Counted from the stretch's first letter, positions 9,078-17,862 are shown. The stretch is 64,000 bases of DNA from Clostridia bacterium (GCA_017410455.1 JAFQQT010000004.1:1-64000), one strand, 5' to 3'. Numbers and translations: made by a program. The notes: generated by a model not told the origin, from the letters alone.

Positions 9078-10235
9078 TCATTCCGGAGCCGCCATGCCGG
9101 AAGAGCGTTCCTGCCGTGCAATGTCCACCACGCGTTCACCTGTGGCGATAGACAACAGTATCTCATCCTCTATGATACTCCAATTCACCCAATTGTCAAC
9201 AAGAGATTCTTTCCCACCGGCAATGGCGTACAGCTGCTGCAGTGCTGCAGCGTTGTTTTCGTCAATAACAGACCAGGAGTCGGTATTAACAGACCGTAAG
9301 TCGGTTTCAATATGCGTTTCATACCGCACTGTCAGCGGCCAGAAAAAGCCCCCGAGGGATTGCTCCTGACGGTGCGTGTCCGCATGTGCAAACCCGTGTT
9401 CACCACCCTTCCAAAGCGAGAACCAGGGGCTGACAATCGTATTGCTTTCAGCGATGCGCCCTGTGGAAACCGACTGCAGCTGCGTGAGGGGCGTCTGCAC
9501 GGCGGCGCTGTCCCATACGCGGGCATAAACGCTGCCCCGCGCCGCTACCAGTCGCTCCAGTCCGCCTGATGTGCGTTCCACACCACGGATCAGCACATCA
9601 CCTGCCCGCACCACATCTCCCGGGGACACCACCGGCGTTCCAGCCCGCGTGACAATGTTCACAACCACCCCGTCCCGGGCAGCTACCACATCACACGCGC
9701 CATCATCAGACGCTTCCCTGCCCTCCACGCCCTGCACAAAACGGATCTCCAACGTGCTGCCGCGCCAGCCACATTCAACCCACGCCACCTTCGGGTAACG
9801 CCATTCCAGCTCATCCCGCAGCGCAGCCGGATCCACCCGACGCCTGAGCATCGGGGCGTTGACGCCCATCTCATCCAGAGCATGCCATACATCCGCCTCG
9901 TAGGCGCCAGCATCCATCAGAGCAATGCGCCACATCACCTGCCCCGCGCCTGCCCAGAGCAGCACCGCAACTGCCACCAGCATCAGCAACGGCCAGCGTT
10001 TCAGCAGCTGACCGCATAGCCTGCCCGCGCCGACCGGTGCACCACATGTCAGCTGCCATCCGCCATTTTCAGCAATCTCCTGCAAGCGGGGCAGCGCAGC
10101 ATCCTCCACCACCGCCGTCAGTCGCCGTCCGCCGTGACGCTTCAGCTCTGTCAGTTTCGCGCCGCACTCCCCGGCACAACGCACAAAACGCGAAAGATTC
10201 AGCCCTTCTACCGTGATCCACCGTCGAAGCCCCAT
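9078..10235 (-). CDS. yqfD: Sporulation protein YqfD
   Basis: 385 residues, typical length. In Bacillus YqfD is made under mother-cell control and is needed for efficient spore formation (stage IV). One transmembrane segment (about 80-105) separates a small N-terminal domain from a large extracytoplasmic domain with the conserved PGDVVRAGDVLI segment. The ATG directly follows the yqfC stop, with GGGAGG inside the end of yqfC. A pair of 21-bp repeats at 9269-9310 encodes the heptads TDLRSVN and TDSWSVI; the same repeat recurs in the der-plsY gap. It lies in the classic yqfC-yqfD-phoH cluster. Confidence 0.92.
   Translation of the reverse strand: MGLRRWITVEGLNLSRFVRCAGECGAKLTELKRHGGRRLTAVVEDAALPRLQEIAENGGWQLTCGAPVGAGRLCGQLLKRWPLLMLVAVAVLLWAGAGQVMWRIALMDAGAYEADVWHALDEMGVNAPMLRRRVDPAALRDELEWRYPKVAWVECGWRGSTLEIRFVQGVEGREASDDGACDVVAARDGVVVNIVTRAGTPVVSPGDVVRAGDVLIRGVERTSGGLERLVAARGSVYARVWDSAAVQTPLTQLQSVSTGRIAESNTIVSPWFSLWKGGEHGFAHADTHRQEQSLGGFFWPLTVRYETHIETDLRSVNTDSWSVIDENNAAALQQLYAIAGGKESLVDNWVNWSIIEDEILLSIATGERVVDIARQERSSGMAAPE
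9269..9310. repeat. Tandem 21-bp repeat (two units) inside yqfD
   Basis: Units at 9269-9289 and 9290-9310 share the pattern CAGACC-N3-AGTCGGT followed by an AT-rich spacer. The same two-unit structure recurs at 21984-22025. Because 21 bp is seven codons, the insertion keeps the yqfD frame. The second unit contains a small dyad, ACCG-TAAGT-CGGT. Confidence 0.8.
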
Positions 10236-10511
10236 TCAGCTGCGCCTCCCGTCCGGTTGAAGCGACAGCGAGCGGATGTCGCCGGTGATGAGCGCCTCCA
10301 CCCTGCTGTAGCGCAGCAGCATCAGGTGGCAACCTTCAACGCACAGGATGCCCGATGCCGTTTTCAGGCTGATCAGCTCCTCCCGGCAGTCCAGGAGCCC
10401 CTTGTGCTGCTCAACAAACAACCTTTCCCCGCCCGTGAGGGTCATCCGGGGCACATCCGACGCAACTTCCCTGGGCAGAAACTCCTGCTGCATGCCATCA
10501 CCTCGCCGCAT
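10236..10511 (-). CDS. yqfC: Sporulation protein YqfC (YabP family)
   Basis: About 91 residues, matching the YabP/YqfC family. It has the typical small all-beta pattern: DVPRMTLTGGERLFVEQHKGLL, then a LISLKTASGILCVEG strand pair and an ITGDIRSL ending. It is expressed in the mother cell during sporulation in known spore formers. It leads the conserved cluster and abuts yqfD (stop TGA directly followed by ATG). The ATG at 10493 with GAGGTGA upstream is an equally good start and would give 85 residues. Confidence 0.88.
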   Translation of the reverse strand: MRRGDGMQQEFLPREVASDVPRMTLTGGERLFVEQHKGLLDCREELISLKTASGILCVEGCHLMLLRYSRVEALITGDIRSLSLQPDGRRS

Positions 10512-10529
10512 TGTATGCTCCGCAGTCCC

Positions 10530-10557
10530 ACCATACCCACGGCCCGCAGAATGTCAG
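10530..10557 (-). promoter_or_regulatory. Possible promoter of the yqfC-era cluster
   Basis: On the minus strand CTGACA (10552-10557) and TATGGT (10530-10535) are 16 bp apart. It is the best sigma-A-like match upstream of yqfC, but a sporulation sigma-E promoter cannot be excluded. Confidence 0.35.
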
Positions 10558-10584
10558 CCCCCTGTGCTGTCGCGAAAAAAATGT

Positions 10585-10612
10585 TTGCCTTTTGCGGATT
10601 TGATGATATAAT
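10585..10612 (+). promoter_or_regulatory. Sigma-A-type promoter of the mreB-like gene
   Basis: TTGCCT (10585-10590) and a perfect TATAAT (10607-10612) are 16 bp apart. Transcription would begin near 10619, which supports the ATG at 10667, not the one at 10628. Confidence 0.7.
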
Positions 10613-10666
10613 GGCATCAGGTATGCAATGCATGCCTTTAGTAATGCGACTGATGGGAGTATGATT

Positions 10667-11689
10667 ATGGCGCGAGTAAGCGATTTGGGTATTGACCTTG
10701 GCACATCCAACGTGCTGATCTATCAGAAGGGTGTCGGCATCGTGCTGCGTCAGCCGGCCGTTGTTGCCATTGAGCGCACAAGCAAGAAGGTTGTTGCCGT
10801 CGGCACCGAGGCCTACCGCATGATCGGCCGCACGCCCGGCAATCTTCTCACCGTGCGCCCGCTGCGCCAGGGGGCTGTGCACGATCTGGAACTGACCAAC
10901 ACCATGCTGCGGTATTTTATGAACAGCATCCTTGGCCGCCGCTTCTTCGCCCGGCCCCGCGTGGTGCTCTCCGTGCCTTCCGGCGTGGGTGAAACGGACA
11001 AGAGCAGCCTGGTGAGCATCCTCTACGACACGGGCGTCCAGCGCACGCAGCTGCTGGAGCGTCCCATTGCTGCAGCGATGGGTGCGCGCGTGGATTTCAG
11101 CAAGCCCTATGGCTGCATGATCGTGGATATGGGCGCAGGCGCGACGGACATCGCCGTCCTTGCCGCCGGTCAGGTGATGCACAGCAACTGCATCAGCTGC
11201 GGCGGTGACGCCTTCGACGGCGCCATCATCTCCTACCTGCGCAAGAAGCACAATCTGCTGATTGGCGAGCGCACTGCAGAGGAAATCAAGATCGCCATCG
11301 GCAGCGCCGTTCCACCGCCCACGGACCTGACCTGCGAGGTGACGGGCCGCAACCTGCTCATGGGTCTGCCCAAGACGCAGACCATCCATGCGTCGGAGAT
11401 CTACGAGGCCCTGAAGGCGCCGGTGGAGACCCTGATCGAAGCCATCCGCAGCGTGCTGGAGCAGACGCCGGCTCAGCTGGCCTCCGATGTGTTTGAGGAT
11501 GGCATCACCCTCACCGGCGGCGCGGCAGCCCTGACGGGACTGTCCGAGGCCATCTACAACGCCCTGCACACGCACTGCGTGCTGGCGGAAGACCCGCAGA
11601 CGAGCATCGTGCTGGGATGCGGCATGGCGCTGGAAAACTACAGCACTTACCGCAGTCTGCTGCGCGACAGCCGTCGCAACCTGCACTGA
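10667..11689 (+). CDS. Rod-shape-determining actin homologue (MreB/Mbl family)
   Basis: 340 residues. MreB-type filaments guide lateral cell-wall synthesis at the inner membrane face. The actin-fold signatures are visible: LGIDLGTSNVLIY (phosphate 1), IVDMGAGATDIAV (phosphate 2) and LTGGAAALTGL (adenosine). The start is the ATG with GGGAG seven bases upstream; an in-frame ATG at 10628 lies almost at the predicted transcript start. The gene stands alone with its own promoter and terminator, with no mreC or mreD beside it. It is probably a paralogue comparable to Mbl or MreBH, but which one cannot be decided. Confidence 0.92.
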   Translation: MARVSDLGIDLGTSNVLIYQKGVGIVLRQPAVVAIERTSKKVVAVGTEAYRMIGRTPGNLLTVRPLRQGAVHDLELTNTMLRYFMNSILGRRFFARPRVVLSVPSGVGETDKSSLVSILYDTGVQRTQLLERPIAAAMGARVDFSKPYGCMIVDMGAGATDIAVLAAGQVMHSNCISCGGDAFDGAIISYLRKKHNLLIGERTAEEIKIAIGSAVPPPTDLTCEVTGRNLLMGLPKTQTIHASEIYEALKAPVETLIEAIRSVLEQTPAQLASDVFEDGITLTGGAAALTGLSEAIYNALHTHCVLAEDPQTSIVLGCGMALENYSTYRSLLRDSRRNLH

Positions 11690-11701
11690 TCCATAATAAG
11701 A

Positions 11702-11739
11702 GCGCACCCGCCCGTGTGAGGCAGGTGCGCGTTTTCTTT
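11702..11739 (+). terminator. Terminator between the mreB-like and capA genes
   Basis: GCGCACC (11702-11708) pairs with GGTGCGC (11724-11730) and is followed by GTTTTCTTT. The T-run overlaps the stop codon of the converging capA-like gene. Confidence 0.8.
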
Positions 11740-12799
11740 ACTCCCCGACAGCAATGCCGTCTTCAAAATCCATGTAGCCATTCTCAATGAAGAATTCCGT
11801 CACCGTGGTCATGTTCTTCACCTTGCTCTTATGCACCAGCTTGCTGCGCATCTTGCGGCACTCCTCCTCATCAGTGAGGATGTAGGGGCGGTAGTCCCCG
11901 CTGCCCTGCGTGCGGCAGGGCACCACGCTGAAGCGGCGCAGCACCGGCTCGCCATCAACAATGTCATAGGTCAGCTGGAAGATGCCCGTATCGGGATCGA
12001 CGTGGCTCATGGTGCCGAAGGTGAAGTTGCCCGTGCTGTAAAAGATGGGCTTGCCCTTGTAGAACTGGACGCTCTGGAGCACATGCGCATGGTGACCGTA
12101 GACGACGTCCGCACCTGCATCGATGCAGAACTTCGCATAGGAAGTCTGCCCCGAGGTGGGCTGCGTCTTCTCCTCAGTGCCCCAGTGGAGGCTGACGACG
12201 ATCAGCTGTGCGCCCTGCTCGCGGAGCTTCTCGATGCGCAGGGTGATGCGCTTCTTGTCGTACTCCTGGGGATAGCTGAATCCGATGAAGCCGACCTTCA
12301 CGCCTTTGACGTCGATGATGGGGGTGACGTCGCTGCCATCCGCCGTGCCGGAATACAGCGTACCGAAGTGCGGGATGCCCGCCGCATCCAGGTGGGACAG
12401 CGCGTCATGGTACCCTTCGGCACGGAAATCCCAGGCGTGGTTGTTGGCGGTGTTGACGACGTCAATGCCCGATGCGAGGATCACCGCCGTGTGGGAGGGA
12501 TCGCCGATCAGGTTGTGCTCCTTGTTCTGGCGGGTCTTGGTGTGGGTCGTCAGGACGACCTCCAGGTTTGCGACCGTCAGGTCATCGGCCTTCAGCACCT
12601 CCTCCACCAGGGAGAAAGGCCACTCAGCGCCCTTTTCGCGGATGGTCGCGTGGTAGCTGATGGCGTAGTCGCGGTACTTGATGGCGTCGCCGATGGAACA
12701 GTCGCCCAGGAAGGATATGGTGATGGATTCGTTCTCCTCCGCCGCAGCACCGAAGGTCAGCAGCATCAGGCAAAGCAGCGTCAGAAGCAGGCGTTTCAT
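11738..12799 (-). CDS. Secreted CapA/PgsA-family protein (poly-gamma-glutamate-synthesis-type metallophosphatase fold)
   Basis: 353 residues from the ATG at 12799 (GGAGG upstream). A Sec signal peptide (MKRLLLTLLC to GAAAEE) is followed by a calcineurin-like CapA domain. It has LGDCSIG, VANLEVVLT, NTANNHAWDF, SLHWG and GHHAHVLQ, the usual metal-binding positions of the fold. CapA proteins take part in poly-gamma-glutamate capsule export or anchoring, but many stand-alone copies have unknown roles. No other pgs/cap genes are adjacent. A promoter lies just upstream. Confidence 0.88.
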   Translation of the reverse strand: MKRLLLTLLCLMLLTFGAAAEENESITISFLGDCSIGDAIKYRDYAISYHATIREKGAEWPFSLVEEVLKADDLTVANLEVVLTTHTKTRQNKEHNLIGDPSHTAVILASGIDVVNTANNHAWDFRAEGYHDALSHLDAAGIPHFGTLYSGTADGSDVTPIIDVKGVKVGFIGFSYPQEYDKKRITLRIEKLREQGAQLIVVSLHWGTEEKTQPTSGQTSYAKFCIDAGADVVYGHHAHVLQSVQFYKGKPIFYSTGNFTFGTMSHVDPDTGIFQLTYDIVDGEPVLRRFSVVPCRTQGSGDYRPYILTDEEECRKMRSKLVHKSKVKNMTTVTEFFIENGYMDFEDGIAVGE

Positions 12800-12835
12800 G
12801 GGAATCAGCCTCCGGTCTTCAATACATTTTCGTTC

Positions 12836-12864
12836 ATTATAGCATGCATCAGCTGCAAATTCAA
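12836..12864 (-). promoter_or_regulatory. Sigma-A-type promoter of the capA-like gene
   Basis: On the minus strand TTGAAT (12859-12864) and a perfect TATAAT (12836-12841) are 17 bp apart, about 35 nt before the start codon. Confidence 0.7.
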
Positions 12865-12924
12865 TCATTTCAGTTGTAAATTCCATAGCCGCTGCATACC
12901 ACATGGCATGGAGGTGAACGACAG

Positions 12925-13353
12925 ATGACTGATCTTGAGCTTTTCGCCCGGCTGATCCAGTGCGAAGCGGGCGGCGAAGGCGACAATGGCATGCGGGCGG
13001 TGGCTTCTGTTGTAATGAACCGGGTGCGCACCCGCGTGGGCGAATACGGCCGCTACAACACCATCCGCGATGTGATCTACGCGCCGGGACAGTTCAACTG
13101 CGCCCGCACGGAGCTGGGCGGCCGGCAGAACCTGCAGAATGTTTACAACATGAACCCACAGCAGATCCATTACGACATCGCCAACTGGGCCATCGCCGGC
13201 AACCGCCTGGCCAACCTCTGGGAAGCACTGTGGTTCTATAACCCGTACTCCCCGACCTGCCGCAATAACTTCCCATCATCCGTGGGCTACTTCCAGATCC
13301 GCATTGGCGATCACTGCTTCTACAATCCTGCACCATCTTACGCCAACACCTGA
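12925..13353 (+). CDS. CwlJ/SleB-type spore cortex-lytic hydrolase
   Basis: 142 residues, the same length as Bacillus CwlJ. It belongs to the hydrolase_2 family that degrades cortex peptidoglycan during germination. The catalytic glutamate lies in the CEAGGEG motif (about residue 14), followed by MRAVASVVMNRV, APGQFNC and the aromatic ALWFYNP segment. There is no signal peptide or peptidoglycan-binding domain, which favours a CwlJ-like role over SleB. GGAGG lies ten bases before the ATG. It is divergent from the capA-like gene. I see no convincing sigma-A promoter, consistent with sporulation-specific expression. Confidence 0.9.
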   Translation: MTDLELFARLIQCEAGGEGDNGMRAVASVVMNRVRTRVGEYGRYNTIRDVIYAPGQFNCARTELGGRQNLQNVYNMNPQQIHYDIANWAIAGNRLANLWEALWFYNPYSPTCRNNFPSSVGYFQIRIGDHCFYNPAPSYANT

Positions 13354-13395
13354 GGGGGCTGGCGTATGCCTGTTTCGTGATTGCGTGCTGCGGTG

Positions 13396-13854
13396 TTACA
13401 GCCGCTGCATCATGACAAGGCAGGGATTGCACTCGTCCCACAGCGTGGGGAATACTTCCAGCGCGCGGAAACCGACGCTCTCGTAGAAGAGCCGCGTCGC
13501 ATCGTATTCGGGATAGCAGCCTGCAGCGACGGTCTTCACCTGCAGGAATTCATAGCCGCGCTCAGCGGCACATGCCCGCAGGGCGGCGAATAGCGCTCTC
13601 CCCGTGCCGCTGCGGTGGAGGCGCTTTTTCACGCCGCAGACCGCCAGTTCCGCCGTGTACGGGCTGGTTTCCTTCAGCGTCATGAAGCCTATGGCCTCTC
13701 CGTCCTGCAGGGCGGCAATAAAAAGCTGCTCAGCACTTTCGCGGATATAGGCATCCGTGGATTCCGGGATGCCAAACCACTCCGGCAGATCTGCGAGAAT
13801 CTCCCGGGCGATGCGCATGCGCTCTGCGGGATCGGTGATCATCATAACATGCAC
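13396..13854 (-). CDS. GNAT-family N-acetyltransferase
   Basis: 152 residues from a GTG with AAAGGAG eight bases upstream (an upstream in-frame GTG at 13863 overlaps the ribosome-binding site). The acetyl-CoA fold is visible: the beta4 strand ELAVCGV, the pyrophosphate loop HRSGTGRAL with a slightly divergent motif A, and the C-terminal DATRLFYESVGFRAL. The substrate is unknown. It may act on a small molecule or a protein terminus. It is divergent from the Uup-type gene. Confidence 0.85.
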   Translation of the reverse strand: MHVMMITDPAERMRIAREILADLPEWFGIPESTDAYIRESAEQLFIAALQDGEAIGFMTLKETSPYTAELAVCGVKKRLHRSGTGRALFAALRACAAERGYEFLQVKTVAAGCYPEYDATRLFYESVGFRALEVFPTLWDECNPCLVMMQRL

Positions 13855-13911
13855 GGGTCTCACTCCTTTCGTTCATCGCTGAATTCGCCGCCATGGCTGC
13901 GGATTCCTTCA

Positions 13912-13940
13912 TTGCCATCAGCCGTAATCTGTGGTACAAT
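13912..13940 (+). promoter_or_regulatory. Sigma-A-type promoter of the uup-like gene
   Basis: TTGCCA (13912-13917) and TACAAT (13935-13940) are 17 bp apart, 30 nt before the start codon. Confidence 0.7.
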
Positions 13941-13970
13941 GATTCCGTATGATCGAAAGGGGCTGATCCT

Positions 13971-15776
13971 ATGGCATGCGCCTACACTTTCAATGACGTG
14001 ACCATCTTCTATTCCGAAAAGATGCTCTTCAACCATACCAGCCTGACCATTTCCGATGGCGACCGCATCGGCGTGGTGGGCCGCAACGGCAGCGGCAAGT
14101 CGACCTTCCTGCGGCTGCTGGCGGGCGTTGAACAGCCGGATGACGGCGCCATCACCGTGCAGCGGAACATGTCCATCGCCTACCTGCCACAGACGCCCGT
14201 GCTGAACCCGGAGCATACCATCACCGAGGCGGCGCTGACCTACCTGCCCGCCCGCCCCGGCGAGGACACGTCCTCCGCCGCCTATGAGGCGCAGACGATC
14301 CTGACCCAGCTGGGCTTTACCGACCTGCAGCAGCCCGTCAGCCAGCTCTCCGGCGGGCAGAAGATGCGCGTGGCGTTGGCGGGCGTGCTCTGCCGGGATA
14401 GCGACGTGCTCCTGCTGGACGAGCCCACTAATCACATCGACCTCGACATGGCGCAGTGGCTGGAGGATCGCCTGCTCAAGTGGCGCAAGACGCTCATCGT
14501 CGTCACCCATGACCGCTACCTGCTGGAGCGCGCCTTCAGCCGCATCTTCAACGTTGGCGATGGCACGGTGGACGTGTACAACTGCGCCTACTCCGGCTAC
14601 CTCGAGGAGAAGGCGCAGCGCGAGGAGATGCAGGCCGCAACCCTGCGCAAGAACAAGTCCCTCTACCGCAAGGAGCTGGCCTGGATCCGCCGGGGCGCGC
14701 CCGCCCGTTCCACCAAGGCCAAGGGGCGCATCCAGCGCTTTGAGGCCGTTGCGGAGGCGGTGAAGGAAGCGCCTCCGGAGACTGAGCTCTCCATGCGCTC
14801 TGTCGCCAGCCGCCTGGGCAAGAAGGTCGTCAGCTGGGATCACCTGGACGTCGCCATCGGCGGGACGACGCTGATCCGCGACTTCAGCTACACCCTGCTG
14901 CGCGATGACAGAATGGGCATCGTGGGCGGCAACGGCGCCGGCAAAACGACCCTGCTGCGCACCCTCTGCGGAGAGCTTCCTCCTGCTGGCGGCGTGATCG
15001 AGAAGGGCGAAACGGTCAAAATCGGCTACTTCGCCCAGCATTGCCCGCCGCTGGATCCGGATACCCGCATCATCGACGCCATCCGCGATGTGGCCGTGAA
15101 GGTCTACACCCCCGAGGGCGACATGTCCGCCTCCCAGATGGCGGAAACCTTCCTTTTCCCCAGCGGGATGCAATACCAGAAGGTATCCAGCCTCTCCGGC
15201 GGCGAGATGCGCCGGCTGTACCTGCTGCGCATCCTCATGGCCGCACCCAACATCCTTGTGCTGGACGAGCCCACCAACGACCTCGATCTGGACACGCTGA
15301 ACGTGCTGGAGGACTACCTGGACTCCTTCCAGGGCGCGATCATCGCTGTCAGCCATGACCGCTATTTCCTCGACCGCATCACGACCCACCTTTTTGCCGT
15401 GGAGGACGGCAGAATGGTGCCTTACATCGGCGGCTACCAGAGCTATCTGGACGCGCAGGAAGAGAAGCGCGAGGCCGCCCTGCCCATAAAATCCGCCGCA
15501 AAGCCCGCCGCCGAACACCAGCGCCGCGCCCCCACAAAGGTGAAGTTCTCCTTCCGGGAGCAGCGGGATTTCGAGACCATCGAGGAAACTGTCATGCAGC
15601 TGGAATCCTGCCTGGAGGAGCTGGCCGCCGAGATCGAAGCCAGCGCCGCGGACTATGTGAAGGTCACCGCCCTGATGAACGAGCAGGCCGAGACCCAGCA
15701 GAAGCTGGACGAAGCCACCGAGCGCTGGCTGTATCTGCAGGAGAAGTGGGAGCAGATCCAGGCGCAGAACGGATAA
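13971..15776 (+). CDS. uup: ABC-F family ATPase, Uup type
   Basis: 601 residues with two ABC ATPase domains and no membrane segments. Domain 1 has GRNGSGKS, the signature LSGGQ and LLLDEPTNHID; domain 2 has GGNGAGKT, LSGGE and LVLDEPTNDLD. The inter-domain linker holds WIRRGAPARSTKAKGR, typical of Uup. The C-terminal coiled coil (about 515-600) matches the Uup DNA/ribosome-binding tail. ABC-F proteins act on ribosomes or in genome stability and do not transport. A nitroreductase gene follows 18 bp later. Assignment to Uup rather than another ABC-F subgroup is likely but not certain. Confidence 0.9.
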   Translation: MACAYTFNDVTIFYSEKMLFNHTSLTISDGDRIGVVGRNGSGKSTFLRLLAGVEQPDDGAITVQRNMSIAYLPQTPVLNPEHTITEAALTYLPARPGEDTSSAAYEAQTILTQLGFTDLQQPVSQLSGGQKMRVALAGVLCRDSDVLLLDEPTNHIDLDMAQWLEDRLLKWRKTLIVVTHDRYLLERAFSRIFNVGDGTVDVYNCAYSGYLEEKAQREEMQAATLRKNKSLYRKELAWIRRGAPARSTKAKGRIQRFEAVAEAVKEAPPETELSMRSVASRLGKKVVSWDHLDVAIGGTTLIRDFSYTLLRDDRMGIVGGNGAGKTTLLRTLCGELPPAGGVIEKGETVKIGYFAQHCPPLDPDTRIIDAIRDVAVKVYTPEGDMSASQMAETFLFPSGMQYQKVSSLSGGEMRRLYLLRILMAAPNILVLDEPTNDLDLDTLNVLEDYLDSFQGAIIAVSHDRYFLDRITTHLFAVEDGRMVPYIGGYQSYLDAQEEKREAALPIKSAAKPAAEHQRRAPTKVKFSFREQRDFETIEETVMQLESCLEELAAEIEASAADYVKVTALMNEQAETQQKLDEATERWLYLQEKWEQIQAQNG

Positions 15777-15794
15777 AAGGAAGGAGCCCCCGCC

Positions 15795-16316
15795 ATGAAC
15801 ACCATCGACGCCATCAAGACCCGCATCAGCACCCGTCAGTTCACCGACCAGCCCATCACCGACGAAGCTGTCCACACCATCCTGGAGGCTGGCATGTCCG
15901 GCCCTACGGCCGTGAACGCCCGCCCCTGGAGCTTCATCGTCATCCGCGACAAGGCCACGCTGGACAAGCTGGCCAATTCCGGTGGCCGCCCCTGCACGCC
16001 GCTGATGAGCGCCACCATGGCCATCCTGGTCTGCGGCGATGCAGAGCGTTTCTTCAAGTTCGTACCGGATTTCTGGGTGGTGGACGCCTCCATTGCCGCG
16101 CAAAATATGATCCTGGCCGCCCACGAAATGGGCGTTGGCAGCGTGTGGCTGGGCTGCTGGCCCGCTGCAGACCGCATGCAGGCCTTCGGGGAGGCCCTGG
16201 CGCTGCCCGAGGGCGTCATCCCCCATTCCCTGATCGCCTTCGGCTACCCGCAGGAGCCTTCCACCAAGCAGAAGCTGCTCTACGAAGAGGACCGCGTCCA
16301 CTTTGAGCAGTGGTAA
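15795..16316 (+). CDS. Nitroreductase-family FMN oxidoreductase
   Basis: 173 residues. It has the N-terminal FMN-binding signature KTRISTRQFTDQPI, the central AGMSGPTAVNARPWSFIVI and the late GVGSVWLGCWP segment of the nitroreductase fold. Such enzymes use NAD(P)H and FMN to reduce nitro compounds, quinones or flavins as homodimers. The substrate cannot be told. It follows the Uup-type gene by 18 bp, has its own ribosome-binding site (AAGGAAGGAG) and is followed by a hairpin. Confidence 0.9.
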   Translation: MNTIDAIKTRISTRQFTDQPITDEAVHTILEAGMSGPTAVNARPWSFIVIRDKATLDKLANSGGRPCTPLMSATMAILVCGDAERFFKFVPDFWVVDASIAAQNMILAAHEMGVGSVWLGCWPAADRMQAFGEALALPEGVIPHSLIAFGYPQEPSTKQKLLYEEDRVHFEQW

Positions 16317-16336
16317 CGTCTTTCAACTGTATCGAT

Positions 16337-16371
16337 AAGGCCCTCCGCATGCATCGCGCACGGAGGGCCTT
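16337..16371. terminator. Strong hairpin between converging nitroreductase and MATE genes
   Basis: AAGGCCCTCCG (16337-16347) pairs perfectly with CGGAGGGCCTT (16361-16371). It lacks a long T-run but sits exactly between two converging genes, so it probably serves both strands. Confidence 0.6.
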
Positions 16372-16378
16372 GACACTG

Positions 16379-17833
16379 TTATTTGGCTATGGCAAGCGGC
16401 GGCTTTTCATCCTGCTGGGCACGGAAGAGCTTCGAGCGGCGGTAGCAGATGATCAGCAGCGCCGAGGCGAGGATCCACCCCATCGGGAAAGCCAGCGCCA
16501 TCGGGAAAAAGGCCAGGTCGCCCTTGTCGGCAATGAGCTTCGCATGGACCAGGAAGGTCGTGAAGGCAGAATCCTGCAGCGCCTCCACCACGGCAGGCGT
16601 GAAGATCAGGTCTGTGAGGAACAGGTAGACCTGCCGGAAGAGCACGAAGGAACCCAGGAAGATGAACATCGGCGCTTTTGCGCTGCCCACGCCGCGCAGC
16701 GCGCCCGCATAGAGCTGGTTGAAGCAGATGGTCACATAGAAGGGCGTGATGATGCGGATGAAGCGCGCGCCATAGGTGATGGCGTTTTCGTCGCTGGTGA
16801 TGATATGCAGCAGCGGCTCGGTGAAGATCATCATCACCGCCGCCAGCGTCAGCAGGCAGGCCAGGGACATCCACACGCCATAGCGCACGCCCTGCCTTGC
16901 CCGCTCCGGCTGGCGGGCGCCCCAGTTCTGCCCCACGAATGTGGTGGATGCCTGGGCGATGGCCATCACCGGTACCATCAGGAACATGTCCAGCTTGTTG
17001 TACGCGCCCCAGCCATCGGTGCAGGCCGCGCCAAACTCGTTCACATAGCGCATGACGAACACGTTGGAGAAGCTGGTCAGCCCCTGTTGGATGCTGGAGG
17101 GCAGGCCGAGGCCGAAGATGCGCTTCAGCTCCTCACGGTCGATGCGCAGCTCCTTCAGGCGCAGGCCGTACGCATGCGGCTCGCGGAGAAGCACCTCCAA
17201 GACCAGCAGCGCCGAAGCGCCCTGGGCAACGATGGTGGCCAGCGCCACGCCGAATACGCCCATATTGAAGGCGATCACGAAGAGGAAGTCCAGGCCCGTG
17301 TTGAGCAGAGCCGAAAAGATCAGGAAGTACAGCGGCCGCCGGCTGTCACCCACCGCGCGGAGAATCGCGCTGCCCATGTTGTAGATCAGCAGGCCAGAAA
17401 TGCCGGCGAAGTACGTCATCAGGTAAGTGGTGGACATCGCCATGTGCTCAGGGTTGGTCTTCATCCACACCAGCGCCGGCCGAGCGATCATGAGGCCCAC
17501 CACCGTGGCAATCACGCACAGGATCAGCGTGGCCTTGATGGTCGTATGCACCACACGGCTGATGCGTCCTTCATCGTGTGCGCCGTAAGCCTGGGAGAGC
17601 ACCACACCCGTGCCCAGCGAGAGGCCATTGAATATGCCGACCATCATGTTGACGATGCTGCCCGTGGAAGTCACTGCGCCCAGGGCATTGGGCGGGCCGA
17701 AGTGGCCGATCACCGCCGCATCCACGGTGTTGTACAGCTGCTGGAAGAGCAGCCCCAGCGCCAGCGGCGCGGCAAAGCCGATATAGTGCCGGAAGATATT
17801 ACCCCGGGTCATGTCCACATCCCTGCGTGCCAT
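16379..17833 (-). CDS. MATE-family efflux transporter
   Basis: 484 residues from the ATG at 17833, which has GGAGG seven bases upstream (a longer frame reaches 17875 without a ribosome-binding site). About twelve hydrophobic helices are seen in two halves. Typical MATE segments are PLALGLLFQQLYNTVDAAVIGHF near the N-terminus and GLPSSIQQGL and VGQNWGA in the second half. Such proteins export cationic drugs or metabolites using Na+ or H+. The gene has its own promoter and is monocistronic. Confidence 0.93.
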   Translation of the reverse strand: MARRDVDMTRGNIFRHYIGFAAPLALGLLFQQLYNTVDAAVIGHFGPPNALGAVTSTGSIVNMMVGIFNGLSLGTGVVLSQAYGAHDEGRISRVVHTTIKATLILCVIATVVGLMIARPALVWMKTNPEHMAMSTTYLMTYFAGISGLLIYNMGSAILRAVGDSRRPLYFLIFSALLNTGLDFLFVIAFNMGVFGVALATIVAQGASALLVLEVLLREPHAYGLRLKELRIDREELKRIFGLGLPSSIQQGLTSFSNVFVMRYVNEFGAACTDGWGAYNKLDMFLMVPVMAIAQASTTFVGQNWGARQPERARQGVRYGVWMSLACLLTLAAVMMIFTEPLLHIITSDENAITYGARFIRIITPFYVTICFNQLYAGALRGVGSAKAPMFIFLGSFVLFRQVYLFLTDLIFTPAVVEALQDSAFTTFLVHAKLIADKGDLAFFPMALAFPMGWILASALLIICYRRSKLFRAQQDEKPPLAIAK

Positions 17834-17862
17834 GTTGACGCCTCCTGTTCCATCATTCATAC

